A stretch of DNA of 64,000 nucleotides, taken from assembly GCA_022494885.1 (NCBI GenBank), contig JAGVSM010005037.1:22247-86246 (forward strand). Reading direction: 5' to 3'. Under the pieces are notes generated by a model that saw only the letters and a list, made by a program, of their open reading frames with translations, made no database searches and was not told where the DNA came from. Made by a program: the position numbers and the translations under genes. The stretch is from Micrasema longulum. Lineage: Eukaryota > Arthropoda > Insecta > Trichoptera > Brachycentridae. Shown one piece after another: positions 36,073-47,000 of the stretch (positions are counted from its first letter, which is position 1; every line of letters starts with the position of its first letter).

Positions 36073-36690
36073 CTGTATTAAATCCCCTCTCTCTGTAAAC
36101 CAAATCATCGAATGGTTTAAGAGTTTCAAATACCTGGGAGTATATGATACAGAAAATGGCAGCTTTCAAAAAGAACTGGGAGTGCGGTTAGGAGTAGCAG
36201 GCGCCAAATTCAACAGGATGAGGGATGTCTGGAGATTGGATATTCATTCAGTGAAAACCGAATTCCGCCTTTATAACGCCTGCATAACACCTATTCTCCT
36301 CTACGGATGTGAATCGTGTCACCTCTCCAGGGGTTAAAATAGCAAAATTCTGAGTTTTGAGAATAGGTGTCTCAGAAGTTTGTTGGGCGTGCGGTGGTTT
36401 AACTTTGTGAGAAATGAGGTAGTGTCAGAACTTCGAGGAGAACCTGACTTAGGAGGACACAAAGGAGTTGGCGGCCTACAAAGATGCATGGAGGCTCTTT
36501 GTGGATACCATATGCTCCAGCTAGAGAGCGGACATGGAATGATGATGATAATGATGATATTTCATTGTACTTAGACTGGTACCTCAAGCGTAAGACCGAG
36601 CATCTTAACTTCATGTAAAAATATCAAAACAATATTATGATATAAATATGATATACGATCGGTGTATTAATGTAGTGCTCTATGAATAAA
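36073..36690 (+). pseudogene. LINE reverse-transcriptase C-terminal region, then family I repeat
   Basis: Translation from about 36,108 gives IEWFKSFKYLGVYDTENGSF, LGVRLGVAGAKFNRMRDVWR and SVKTEFRLYNACITPILLYG. After a stop it continues with ILSFENRCLRSLLGVRWFNF. The motif order is the same as in the minus-strand relic at 8,010, so both come from one LINE family. An imperfect (ATG)n occurs at 36,538-36,560, and the family I repeat (see 2,095) occupies 36,555-36,690. Confidence 0.75.
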
Positions 36691-37599
36691 AGTGTTTTAA
36701 AGCGTCGTCTGTAATTTTTAAATTGGTTTTTTTTTCATGAAAATCTGAATACGTGTTATTTATTTTAGTACTACCTTACTATGTGAAAAAAAGACTACAA
36801 TCTTTCGTACTTAAAATGCTTAACCGATCACTCTTGTTTATTGTCTAATCTAGATTGCAATAGTTATAAAATAAAGCTTTGGTACAAAGTTTTTTATATA
36901 CAAATGGTTAAATTGAATTAACCATCACAACCACATCGAAAATTTTACTCAGTGATTTTTCAGGACACATTACCCATGAGTTAAAATGTTTTAACCCTTA
37001 GATCATACGAAAAACTGTGTTTTCTTAGGTGTATATCGTTTTCGCTGAGTTTACGTATTTTGCAAGAATGTTTATGACTTTGCTATGGCCAAGAAGATCG
37101 TAAAAATTATACTAATAGCAGCGTTTACGTGTACTTACAGTTTTTAAAACGTTACTCAAACGAAGTAATGACGTCATAAAGGCAAACACGAAATTGCGTC
37201 GTTGCATTTTTCGCCTTCTTATCAAAACCACGAGAAGGCAAGGACAACTTGAGGGTTGGTTATGTAAAATATTTTATGTAAACTCCAAAATTTATTTTCA
37301 TTTTAACTAACGTGTTTTTGCATTTCAAAAAAAAATTATTCGTTCTTTGGCGTAATTTGTAAAAAGGAGTATTACTTATTTGAATACCCAATTTACTGTT
37401 CAAATACTATGTTTTAAAAAACTCTGCGAACGGCGTTTAAACTAGTGTTACATTCAGCAAAAAAGAGCTATTTTAAAATTCAGTTACCTATTTTTTTTTA
37501 CTTCGTCTTAAAAAAATAGCGAAATTATAGACCACAAATGTCCTAAAATACAGATTTGGAACTGTTTAAAAATCAATTTAATTTATTTGCTTAGTTAAA
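36691..37599. other. No gene
   Basis: AT-rich. Nothing recognised. Confidence 0.4.
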
Positions 37600-37720
37600 C
37601 ACTTTATAAACATATACAGTTTACATACATATGCATAAGGCGGGCATATTGCCTAAGGCCATTTCTTTCTACCTACCCAAACCGTTTGTAGGTATATTAT
37701 AGAATTTTTACTGTCAAATA
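37600..37720 (-). repeat. LINE 3' tail
   Basis: The minus strand reads GTAGAAAGAAATGGCCTTAG then GCAATATGCCCGCCTTATGC and an AT-rich end. It belongs to the same tail type as 33,085. Confidence 0.65.
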
Positions 37721-37965
37721 AAACATGTACATGGATAATTTAAAAAAATCAAGATATCTACACTTTACTATGAAGAGAGGAGGGGGTAAAAAGGAGCAAG
37801 GAAAAACTCAAATATTCAGGAGTTGACATTCTCCAAGTCTCCAGTCTCTCAGTCACTCTCCAAGCACAAAATGTAGCTTCTTTTTTTTTGAAGAGTGACA
37901 GTTATAACATTTACTAGATATATAAAAGTAGATTTGTATTAGAATTCAAAAAACATGAACCACTC

Positions 37966-38193
37966 TATTTACATATAAGTTATTAATTTAAAAAATACTT
38001 GGTACACTTCCACTTATTTATTTTGACCAATTAACGCTTTCACCCTCTAATGGGCATCTTCAGACTGGTGAATATTATACAGTGTAAGGATAATTTATAT
38101 AAAACTCAATATTATCTGAAGTGTAGGTACATTTATAAATAAGTATTTTTTAAAATTAATCACTTATATGTAAATATAAGTTATTACATCATC
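37966..38193. mobile_element. Palindromic MITE family E, copy 1
   Basis: The outer arms TATTTACATATAAGTTATTA and AAAAAATACTTGGTACAC are inverted at 38,130-38,193 (AAGTATTTTTTAAAATTAAT, ACTTATATGTAAATATAAGT, TATTACATCAT). The centre differs from the tighter copy at 55,619-55,816. The left terminus is a few bases short. Confidence 0.65.
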
Positions 38194-39054
38194 AAATGCC
38201 ACAATTCAAGAATTTTATACTATGCTTTTTCAGTTGTTTTATGACTTTCAATAAAATTTTTTAAAAAACGTTTAGTGTACTGTATAGAAACCTTAAAAAA
38301 TCATGAGTATATTTTATTAAATGTAAGTGTGACATTTGCCGTTTTTAGAAAATATTTGTATTTTAGTGGTTTTTAGTGTAAACTTAACAACACTTAACAA
38401 AACTCAGTATGAACAGTTGAAATAAAAATAGCGGTTTTTAATAAATTGTATAGTAGTTGAACTTTTCATGTATAGATTCAAAATATTCATTAAACACTGC
38501 CAAAAATCTAAATAAAAGAATATCCACAACTCCTTTTAATTTTCAAAAAATGATTTCTAATGGCGCTGTATAGTGGTAGAAATGATTATTTAAGAATAAA
38601 TCGATGCTGGTACTGGTATAATGCATTATGTCATTAAAAGAACTTCCGGGATAATCGCATTTATTGCTGTTTATTTTTTCAACGCATTATTTCTCCCTAA
38701 AGCTTTGAAAGAGTAATCTTTATAGGCATAGCATAAAATTTAAAATCAACATCTTGCACCAATATTAAAAAATATTTGAAATAAGTATATGAAGACTGTT
38801 GACTTAATGCATTCTGTCAGTATATCCTCATTATTTTGTCCATTCGTACGAATCAATGTGGACAATTGCTATTTTCAGAAGAAAAAAACCCTATTTATAC
38901 AGTTTTTTTTTATTTATCAATATTTAGAAAAAAGAACGACTGTATGAACGCATAGACCAACAATAATAATGTCCGATAATATCGTTTTGGAAAATTTTGG
39001 TCATTTGAAGTTTTTAGAATTTTTTTATCTATTATAAACATATAACAATAGACT
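38194..39054. other. No gene; one short shared phrase
   Basis: GACTTAATGCATTCTGTCAG near 38,803 also occurs at 11,512. The rest is AT-rich. Confidence 0.4.
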
Positions 39055-39415
39055 GGGTCAAAAAAATGAAACCCTTATTGTTGTAAAGAGATTCATCTGA
39101 TCGGTTTTTTTTCACATATTAGGCATCGCCTGAAAACAATTTTCCAATTGTTAAACTTCTTCTTGGACCAGTTAATATTTATGTCTAGATCTCTTCACAA
39201 CAATAAAGGTTTCAGATCTTTAACTTCACTTAAATCATCACATGGAAAAATGGAAGAAATATGAGTGCTCAAACATAGGCAAAATGGTGAATGTTACACA
39301 ATGTGTAAAGTGGCCGCGTAAACCAGTCAGTGACAGGTCATAAGCCGTGCAAATGCCTAGACTTCCATATTCCCTTCTCTAAAATGTTCTTCATCCCCGT
39401 TGTAATTTGTTAAAT
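39055..39415 (+). mobile_element. Fold-back MITE family A, subfamily 2
   Basis: The left part contains a small inner palindrome: ACCCTTATTGTTGTAAAGAG against CTTCACAACAATAAAGGTTT. The right arm is well kept (GTGAATGTTACACAATGTGT, CAGTGACAGGTCATAAGCCG, ATGCCTAGACTTCCATATTC) and ends GTTCTTCATCCCCGTTGTAA, the signature of subfamily 2. Confidence 0.65.
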
Positions 39416-40740
39416 ATTAACTTAATTGAAATTTATTTTCAAAGTTCAACATACGATTTTACTTACCTTAATATCTAATTGCAAGAAATATGTTTCGATT
39501 ACTAATTTACTTAGCGGTCATTTTAAAGTTTAGTTTTAAAGGTTTACTTTTATTTTTTAAATTATTCTTTGTATCGAAATTTTAAGTATTAATTTAACAT
39601 TTTCTAACGTAAAAAATGGATACATCGTTCGAACGCAAACTGTATTTTTCAGTTTTAAAATGAATTAGTGGTTTCGCTTCCGCTCTGTTAACGTTTATAT
39701 TTGCTCACTGCGAAGCTTTGAAACTCTTTGAAAAACTGGCTTTCGTTTCCAATTTGCATACTACATCCATCGGTCATAAAAGTGCTTGAGTTTCAGTAGA
39801 CTGTTATAAAGTATTTCTTGATAATATTTTGTGTTTGATTAAAAATCTGAAAAGACGTGAATAATTGCCATTTGCTACTGCAGCTATGATGTTATCTACT
39901 TGCTACATTAAAAAGTTTTATTTGTACATTTTTATGTACAATTTTAATTCTGAATTTCATTGATTTAGAAAACTTCATTAAAGAAAAGTTTTAGCAAGCA
40001 ATGACCACTGGTTAAAAGCACTCAAGGTCTCTAGATTTTTTACTATAGTGACGGTGTTATCATATTTTCCGTGCGATGTCAAAAAAAAAATTCTACAATG
40101 GTTTAAAATACGGAAATTTTTAATTTCATTAAAACGAGTCGTATCATGCCCCATGGGACAATTGGCACGTATTACGTTACCACTCTATACTTGTACGCAA
40201 TATTTGTTAAAAGCACAATCGGCGTGGATGGCGTGTGACGTCACAGTAACGTGACGCCAACTGCGAGCCGATTCATATGTGTTCGTTTTTAAACCCAATA
40301 ATTATAAATGAAAACTTGTTTGTTATGTATTGATGGTTTTATGTATTTAGTTATTTGACAAATTGTAAACTGCATATTTGTCCAGCGGGCTTTTTCAAAA
40401 TTTCCGATTCATTCCTAAAGTTATTATATTCGTCTAATCTTTTTTTTTATTACGTTGCTATATAAATAAATATGAATAATATAATAACTATAAAATATAA
40501 TATAAAACTAGCTAAGTATTAGGCAAAAAATAAAAGAAACAATAGCTATTATTAGGTCAGTAAAATACAAAAAGTCAAAGTTATTTTTACAGCTTTCGAA
40601 TAATCAAAGTTACTTTGATTGTATCGCTATTAGAATTTTTAATCTTAAAACTGACAATCAAAAACGATAATTTAATTTTTTTCCATAACCGTTTCCGAGC
40701 CGGTGTAGTCTGACGATTGGAGAATTTACGCAACAATTCT
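39416..40740. other. No gene
   Basis: AT-rich with slightly GC-richer patches at 39,670-39,800 and 40,200-40,270. No motif was recognised. Confidence 0.4.
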
Positions 40741-40744
40741 TGTG

Positions 40745-41210
40745 ATTATAATTATGGTTACATTTTTGTGGCTACACGAGCAGATCACAGCAGAATGCTC
40801 GTACTATGGAATGCCGAAAACACGTACGACTTTCGCTCTGAGAAATTTCTCTTTTGTGGCCTTAAGAGTGTTCAATGTCCTGGATAAACATGTTGAGTTA
40901 TCCAAAACGAAGGTCATTTTCAGGAGAAGTATACAAGTGTAGGTTTTGACTAAGGAAAAAGATCGTTGCTGCAGACTGCTGCGAGACATTACATAGATGT
41001 TTATATGATATTAAACGTGCTGTCCAGATGTATATTGAAATTTATGTTAATGTAAAATTTTTTATCTGTAGTGTTCTTTAATAATATGCATGCTTCCACT
41101 TACTATTTTGTTGTATTCCAACTCTTGGCTTCTTGAAGTTAGGTATACGTGATTTTTTTTCTTTAATATGTGTCTTTATATAAATAAATTAAATAAAAAT
41201 AGAAAACATC
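40745..41210 (+). pseudogene. Probable LINE C-terminus and tail
   Basis: The 66-codon open stretch ending at 40,942 reads RTTFALRNFSFVALRVFNVL and LSKTKVIFRRSIQV, resembling the '--FR-S-----I--FN-LP' and 'F---L' ending of CR1-like LINE polymerases. A tail with AAATAAATTAAATAAAAATA follows at 41,190-41,205. The resemblance is weak. Confidence 0.35.
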
Positions 41211-41223
41211 TGGCTATCTGAAA

Positions 41224-41700
41224 TCGGGTTGTGGTCCTGTGGCTAGCGTCTTGGACTCACGGAACAATGGCCCGTGATTCGAATCTCACTCTACTCCAAC
41301 TTTATTTCCATTTTCTAATAGTGAGTTATTTACAACTAAACAATGTTTGAGTATGTCCAAATGCTTGCAGACTGGCAGGATTTCCTCCTTAGGGAGTTAT
41401 TCATATTAAAATTTATTTCAACGGAGAGGGAAAACATTTTTGAGAAGGGAATATTGAAGTCTAGGCATTTACAGGGCTTATGACTTGTCATTGGCTGTGT
41501 GTAAGTGGTCACTTAAACTAGCCAACGACAGGTCATAAGCCCTGTAAATGCCTAGACTTCCATATTCCCTTCTCAAAAATGTTTTCTCTCTCTGTTGAAA
41601 TAAATTTTAATATATACAACTCGTTGAAAATGGCCCTAAAAATTAAATATTTGGGTAAATCATAAAAACGCAAATATTTCGTTTTAAAACAAAAAATATA
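41224..41700 (+). mobile_element. SINE family 1 (copy d), split by MITE A
   Basis: Head and first body part lie at 41,224-41,337 (GGGTTGTGGTCCTGTGGCTA, GATTCGAATCTCACTC); the remaining body lies at 41,615-41,700 (ACAACTCGTTGAAAATGGCC, ATTTGGGTAAATCATAAAAA). The word TACAACT is present on both sides of the insert (41,331-41,337 and 41,615-41,621). Excision of the insert restores the family sequence. Confidence 0.85.
41338..41614 (+). mobile_element. Fold-back MITE family A inserted in a SINE
   Basis: The arms pair closely: ATATTAAAATTTATTTCAAC ... GAAGTCTAGGCATTTACAGG ... GACTTGTCATTGGCTG on the left and the inverse at 41,520-41,614. The left side also carries the outer terminal word AAACAATGTTTGAGTATGTC and the block CAAATGCTTGCAGACTGGC. 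The matching outer word is missing on the right, although a 7-bp duplication TACAACT flanks the insert. Confidence 0.8.
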
Positions 41701-41704
41701 TATA

Positions 41705-41885
41705 TATTACAACAGAGATGAAGAACATTTAAAATAAGGTAATATGGAAGTCTAGGCATCTATAGGGCTTATGACCTTAAATGTTCTTCATCTCTGTTGT
41801 AATATGTTAATATAAACAGCTCCCCAGGGAGTTGAATCCAGTCCTTGTCTACAAAAATTTGGACAAACTCAAAATATTGTTTAAA
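41705..41885 (+). mobile_element. Fold-back MITE family A, short subfamily 2 copy
   Basis: ACAACAGAGATGAAGAACAT, GGAAGTCTAGGCATCTATAG and GGCTTATGACC are followed at once by the inverse end TTCTTCATCTCTGTTGTAAT, then AGCTCCCCAGGGAGTTGAAT and the outer terminal region GGACAAACTCAAAATATTGT. The right arm core is deleted. Confidence 0.75.
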
Positions 41886-42800
41886 AAAAAAAAATAATAA
41901 CAGTCGTATCCTCCATTATCATTTTATTTAAAATAATATTGACCATTTCAGCGCTTTAAGTAATCTTGTTTTACTACGAACACCTTCCCTTCGTGGATAT
42001 TAAAAATGTACTTATTTTAACTAAATCTTCTAGCTTCGTTTTTAACTATCAAAACGTCTTACTGTTTCATTAAATTCACGGCTCGAGTTTTGATTTATTG
42101 ACTACCATGCGTACTAAACTTACTTTTTATGGGTCGGGTATTAAATTTTAATCTCAAGCGCCGCAAGACGTCCTCACCCTTTTTTTACAACTTTATTGCC
42201 CGGGTTCTTACTTGATATGAATTTTCGTGCTAAATTCATGCGTGTTCTTCCCTTGGCGTTTATTTAGAGCCTAGGTCGTTTGTTTACTAAACTACCCGCT
42301 TTCATCACAAATGAAATTAAGAAAAAGTGTAATCGTGCCAAGTATTTTAAATACACGTGCTAATTTTCTTTAATACAAATTTAACCTATTGGCCAGTTCT
42401 TCGATATTACTTGACTTGTTAATTTTTACGATTTATCTATTGTTACTTGCGGTGAAAGTACATCGTCCACATACCCAGAATCCGCTTTAAAGACCGCGAC
42501 GATTCCGTTCATACAAAAGATTAATGTTTTTTTGTCAACAAACGAATTACTCTTAAATTTTTCAATTTCATATACGATTGAAATTAAATTTAACTCTAAT
42601 ACTTTAGCTGTGAGTATGGAAAATTATATAAAGGGCCTTTGTCGGATATTGTCATTTGTCCTCATGAGTATATTGCAAACACGAATGATAGCAAACATTG
42701 TGTTTACCATAGAATCTGTTTGATAGAAAAGTTTTTCTTATCAATAAAAAAACATATTAAAAAAAATGAATCATCAAAAGGTCTGTTTTATTAATATCCT
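41886..42800. other. No gene
   Basis: AT-rich. Open frames are short and without motifs. Confidence 0.4.
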
Positions 42801-43250
42801 CAACAATATTTAAATTCAAATTCATTTCAACAGAGAGGGAAATTTTTTTTGAGAAGGGAATATGGAAGTCTAGGCATTTACAGGGCTTATGACCTGTCAT
42901 TGGCTCGTTTAAGTGGCCTTATCACGTGGGTGAGATTCATCCGGCTGAACCATTTTGTGAAGTAAACGAGCTGAAGGTTTCAGCTCTTTTACTTCACAAA
43001 AGTCAACAGATGGAAGAGTTGAGGAAATGTGGCTGTTCATACATGGGCAGAATGGTGAATGTTACACAGTGTGTAAAGTGGCCACTTAAACCAGCCAATG
43101 ACAGGTCATAAGCCCTGTAAATGCCTAGACTTTCATATTCCCTTCTCAAAAATTTTTTCTCTCTCTGTTGAAATAAATTTAAATATGAACAAATCCCTAG
43201 AGAGGAAATCTAGCCAGTCTGCAAGCATTTGGACATCATCAAACATTTTT
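42801..43250 (+). mobile_element. Fold-back MITE family A, near full length
   Basis: This is the best copy. The left arm has CATTTCAACAGAGAGGGA, GGGAATATGGAAGTCTAGGC and CAGGGCTTATGACCTGTCAT. The loop contains a nested palindrome (TGTGAAGTAAACGAGCTGAA against TTTCAGCTCTTTTACTTCAC). The right arm repeats the left in reverse (AATGACAGGTCATAAGCCCT, GCCTAGACTTTCATATTCCC, CTCTCTGTTGAAATAAATTT) and continues to the terminal block CCAGTCTGCAAGCATTTGGA. No coding capacity. Confidence 0.8.
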
Positions 43251-43284
43251 GAATATTTAAATTGTTTCTTATAGTCATAGAATT

Positions 43285-43545
43285 ATTAAAGTTCAGAAAC
43301 CGCGTACAAACATCAAACCAAAGCCGACAAAACTTATCATAAATTAGTAGATTCACGTTTTGGCCATTAGTCGCCTGGCGATTTAAATTCAATTACGCCG
43401 TGTTGTGTCGTTTTTAAGTGTCAAAATACTGCTGGGATTAAAAGAGAAGAGGGTGGGATCACATTTCATGTGTAAGGAGCGAATTCACGAATAATATTAT
43501 TTAATAATTTAATTATTTTTCTGTCTGTCGGATTGTTATGGTCAA
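43285..43545 (+). repeat. Dispersed repeat family H, copy 2
   Basis: Matches 26,570-26,845 in order and strand. Shared phrases include TTCACGTTTTGGCCATTAGT, CGTTTTTAAGTGTCAAAATA, CTGCTGGGATTAAAAG, GGTGGGATCACATTTCATGT and GCGAATTCACGAATAATATT. The two copies differ by small indels; a stretch at about 26,650-26,690 is missing here. Confidence 0.65.
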
Positions 43546-43639
43546 GAGTCAAGCGTCTTGTGACCACTACATCTAGAGAAGCCAGAAGAAAAGACCGCCT
43601 AGAGAAGCTGGTAATTAGAAAAAAACCAATTCATAAAAT

Positions 43640-43805
43640 AAATGTTAAACAACTTTGTTTTAATCACTTATTTTTTATTGTTTTCCATCCGACCGGTTTC
43701 AAAGTTTCACGAGCTTCTTTATCAAGGTAGACTTAACTAATTGAAATTTGTCGGTAGAAAACAATAAAATATAAGTGGTTAAAAACATAGTTGTTTTAGC
43801 TGAAT
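43640..43805. mobile_element. Fold-back MITE family D, copy 1
   Basis: The left arm AAACAACTTTGTTTTAATCA, CTTATTTTTTATTGTTTTCC pairs with the right arm at about 43,755-43,802 (GAAAACAATAAAATATAAGT, GGTTAAAAACATAGTTGTTT). The centre has CCGACCGGTTTCAAAGTTTC and AGCTTCTTTATCAAGG, the same style of motif as families C and the half copy at 45,695. Confidence 0.65.
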
Positions 43806-44261
43806 AACCAAAAAGTTTTAACTTCAAATACAAAAGTACAAAAACAATTGTTTGCACTTCGTCAAAAATGACCCCAAAAATTTAAATATTCAAATGCAAA
43901 TGTTCCTTAAAAATACGAACATGAAATGCGCATTTTTCTTTCGATAGCAAGATTTGCGGTATTGTCTGGAAAATAGAAACCATACAGAGAACGTTTATGA
44001 CACATACCAGACTTGAGGCATTTACATTCTAATGTACAGAACCTTCTTAAATGGATTTGTAAAATAGCAACTGTATGCTAAACAATACTGCCTCTGATGT
44101 TGTCTGCTTTTAAAACTACTGTAAAAATGTATGATATTTATTTACATTTAGTTTCATAAATATTTAATAAAAAAGATTCGTAAAAATATCTGAAATACCG
44201 CCGACTATGTTGATTAAAAAAATATGTATCTTTTTCAACAATATTTTTAGTCTATTCAAAA
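43806..44261. other. No gene
   Basis: AT-rich. Bases 43,862-43,895 faintly resemble the SINE family 1 body but are too diverged to call. Confidence 0.35.
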
Positions 44262-44695
44262 TATTGTAAATAAGAACTGGATTCAACTCCCTTGGGAGTT
44301 ATAAATATTCATAGATTACAATAGATATGAAGAACATTTTATGGAGGAGAATATAGGAATCTAGGCATTTACAGGGATTATAACCTGCCATTGGCTAGTT
44401 TAAGTGGTGACTTTGTTCACCAGTCAGCCTATGTATGATCATCTATATTCTTTCAATTCTTTATTAATTATCTGAAACCTTTATCGATGCAGGTTATATT
44501 CTGATCAAATTATTTCACCAAACTAAGAAGAGTGAAGGAATAAAGATATTTAAACATAGGCAGAATGGTTCATGTTACTCAGTATGTAAAGTATCCACTT
44601 TAACCATCAAACGATAGGTCATTAGTCCTGTAAACGCCTTGGCTTCTGTATTTTTTTTGTATAATATTTTTTATCTCTGTTGTAAAACAAAAGAT
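44262..44695 (+). mobile_element. Fold-back MITE family A, subfamily 2, diverged
   Basis: The left arm (CAATAGATATGAAGAACATT, GAATCTAGGCATTTACAGGG, ATTATAACCTGCCATTGGCT) and right arm (AACGATAGGTCATTAGTCCT, AACGCCTTGGCTTCTGTATT, TTATCTCTGTTGTAAAA) are both present with many substitutions, so this is an older copy. The nested loop palindrome is degenerate. Confidence 0.65.
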
Positions 44696-45392
44696 TGGTG
44701 ATAATAACTTGGCGACAAACATTACGATCATTTTACAAAAGAAAACAACGACATGAATTTCTAGGAATAAAATATAAAGACATTAATTTTGGTACATTTT
44801 AAACATAATTAACATTTAACGATCTGATCTGTCAAAATATGCAAAATTTTTAATACAAATTAAAATTTCACTTTGGCGGGTTTCTTATAGTATGTACATA
44901 TATATCAGTATATTAGTTTATTTAATATTAAGAACTGAAAGGGAGACGAAAAGGCGTCTTTTTTCCGAACCCCAGACGAAGACATCAAAAGCGAAGTAAG
45001 ATGAGGGAATAAGATATTATTTTTGGCTGCCACGGAAGGCGGGGAACACAATGAGACGGAAGGATGTGCAATGGGCGAGAACGATAAAACATATGAATAT
45101 TATACAAGGGGTTAGAACATCCCACCAACCGCCCCTTGAGACGTTCCCGTGTATGAAATACAACAGTAATTCCTCAAATTGTTCAATTTAATATGCTTAA
45201 AACATACTGTAAGACAAATTTAGTTACTCATCCGCTGTGCACACAGAACGGAAATTTGAACCGTGCTATTTATGGTTTAATGTACGCAATTTCATTTGAG
45301 GTTAAACCGCCACAGTATTTTTTAAAAAATAAATTATTTGCTATTACACCTGGCCGTTAAAGTATTTAAAATTTCCATTTAAAAAAAAAATA
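44696..45392. other. No gene; GC-richer patch at 44.94-45.14 kb
   Basis: Bases 44,940-45,140 are purine-rich and less AT-rich than the surroundings, but give no recognisable protein or RNA. The remainder is AT-rich. Confidence 0.4.
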
Positions 45393-45600
45393 GAATAACC
45401 CGCTAAGCCTCTTCTCTAGAGGCTTGTCAGCAGGTGAGAAATAGGATATGGATGGAAGTTATGAAAAATGTACCAAAACACCCAGACCAATTGAGGAAAA
45501 ATCTTTCTTGGATTTTTTTTCTTGCAACTAGCGGGAATCGAACCCTCGACGCTTGTTCCACAGTTAATTGTCTTACCAACTGCGCCATGGCGTCTGTATT
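45393..45600 (-). mobile_element. tRNA-derived SINE, family 2 (copy 2)
   Basis: On the minus strand the head reads CCATGGCGCAGTTGGTAAGA (box A) and GGGTTCGATTCCCGCTAGTT (box B). The body extends to a CCTCTAGAGAAGAGGC-like hairpin at 45,410. It matches 30,853-31,066 throughout, with several substitutions. Confidence 0.75.
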
Positions 45601-45694
45601 TGCGGTATGCACGTAATTCAATGGTACGCCGGTATTGTTTTTTGCGATAAACATGCATTTCTAACACTCTTTACATATAAATACAATTAATACA

Positions 45695-45840
45695 AACAAC
45701 TTTTTTTTAACACAGAAATATATCTATTCAGTGGTTTTTAACCACTTTTTTTTCTACCGACCGGTTTCAGAGAAACAAAAGCTTCTTTATCAGGGTATAT
45801 TTTAGTGATGAATCTTATCCTATTTTATTTTTAATATCGA
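45695..45840 (+). mobile_element. MITE family D, half copy
   Basis: GTGGTTTTTAACCACTTTTT, TTCTACCGACCGGTTTCAGA and AGCTTCTTTATCAGGGTATA match the left half of the element at 43,640. No inverted partner follows. Confidence 0.5.
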
Positions 45841-46829
45841 TTTCTAAATATTATCGAATAAATATAAGATCGTATCCATCTCGCTTTACAAAACCCATTT
45901 TTACAAGAGCATATGTTTTGTTGAATATTTATTTGATAATAATTAGTAATCACTGTTTTAAATATAATTGAATAAAATTTGTTTGCTATGTTTACCTTGA
46001 TTAAAAATCTTGTGTATCTTCAAAACCGGTCAGTAAAAAATAATGTTTTTAAAAACAAAGATGTTATAATATTTACCTTATTTAGTTTCTTGTCCATAAC
46101 CCTAAGAATAGCTCTCAACTTTTACTTTCTAACTTACGAAATTTCAATTATTTCAATACGGAGTGCAAATCAAAGTCATTGATTCAATTTTGTTTTCTTG
46201 TACGACCTCTAAGCGCTATCCCTAAGCGCTATCCCTAAGCGTAACTTAGATAATTATAAACTGTTTGCAACAATTTTAGCATAAATACTAAATGAACAAC
46301 ATTTGCTTCTAGAAAATACTGGAATATTAATTAAATGTTTAAAAAAACATTGTGTTTTTTGTATAAAAAATAACAATATGTATGAGACTGTTTTTAAAAA
46401 GTCTGCGACATTTTTATTCACTGTTATTTTCCCGTCGCAATTAATTTCCCTTTCTGCGTTTCCGTTTCCGGCCGTACCTCGTGCAGAAACAATGCGCTTT
46501 GCTCTCAGTAGTGTCACCTGCAGTTGGCTACTTACCAGCGGAGTGCATCTGACAACACTGCATTACTACTGTATATACCTACTGCTTCATAGCACATAAT
46601 CCAACTGCACTTTTCCAAAAGATTATCTTACCAACGCTGCGTTCGCACCTTTCCTTTTATCGTTTTCATTTTGGTATCATAAAAAAAAAAAAAACATTTT
46701 TAAAATTGTAAAATTTAAGTAAGTCGCTTACAAAAAGTATCTTTCTGCTTTTATTTTATTGTGCATTTTTTTGTAATTTTCTTTTAAAACGTATCGATCA
46801 ATGACTTGATGCCGCCACTATTTTTTCCA
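45841..46829. other. No gene; tiny tandem repeat
   Basis: Near 46,210-46,240 the phrase AAGCGCTATCCCT is repeated in tandem, with a third partial unit. Bases 46,430-46,560 are less AT-rich, but the 98-codon frame through them has no recognisable domain. Confidence 0.4.
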
Positions 46830-47000
46830 AATGGAAGAATTGAAGAAATATGGATGTTCAAACATAGGCAAAATGTTGAATGTTAAACAGTGTGTAAAGT
46901 GGCCACTTAAACCAGCCAAAGACAGGTCATAAGCCCTGTAAATGCCTAGACTTCCATATTCCCTTATTTAAGGTATTCTTCATCCCTGTTGTAATTTGTT
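46830..47000 (+). mobile_element. Fold-back MITE family A, right half
   Basis: TGGAAGAATTGAAGAAATAT, GTGTGTAAAGTGGCCACTTA and AGACAGGTCATAAGCCCTGT lead to TGCCTAGACTTCCATATTCC and the subfamily 2 end CTTCATCCCTGTTGTAATTT. The left arm is absent. It abuts a LINE relic. Confidence 0.7.

Noticed and set aside
43860..43920. Seventh copy of SINE family 1
   Set aside because: Only a faint resemblance to the body (AAAAATGACCCCAAAAATTT), below what I can support.
46303..46599. 98-codon plus-strand frame as a small secreted protein gene
   Set aside because: Composition is ordinary for random DNA, there is no signal peptide and no conserved motif.
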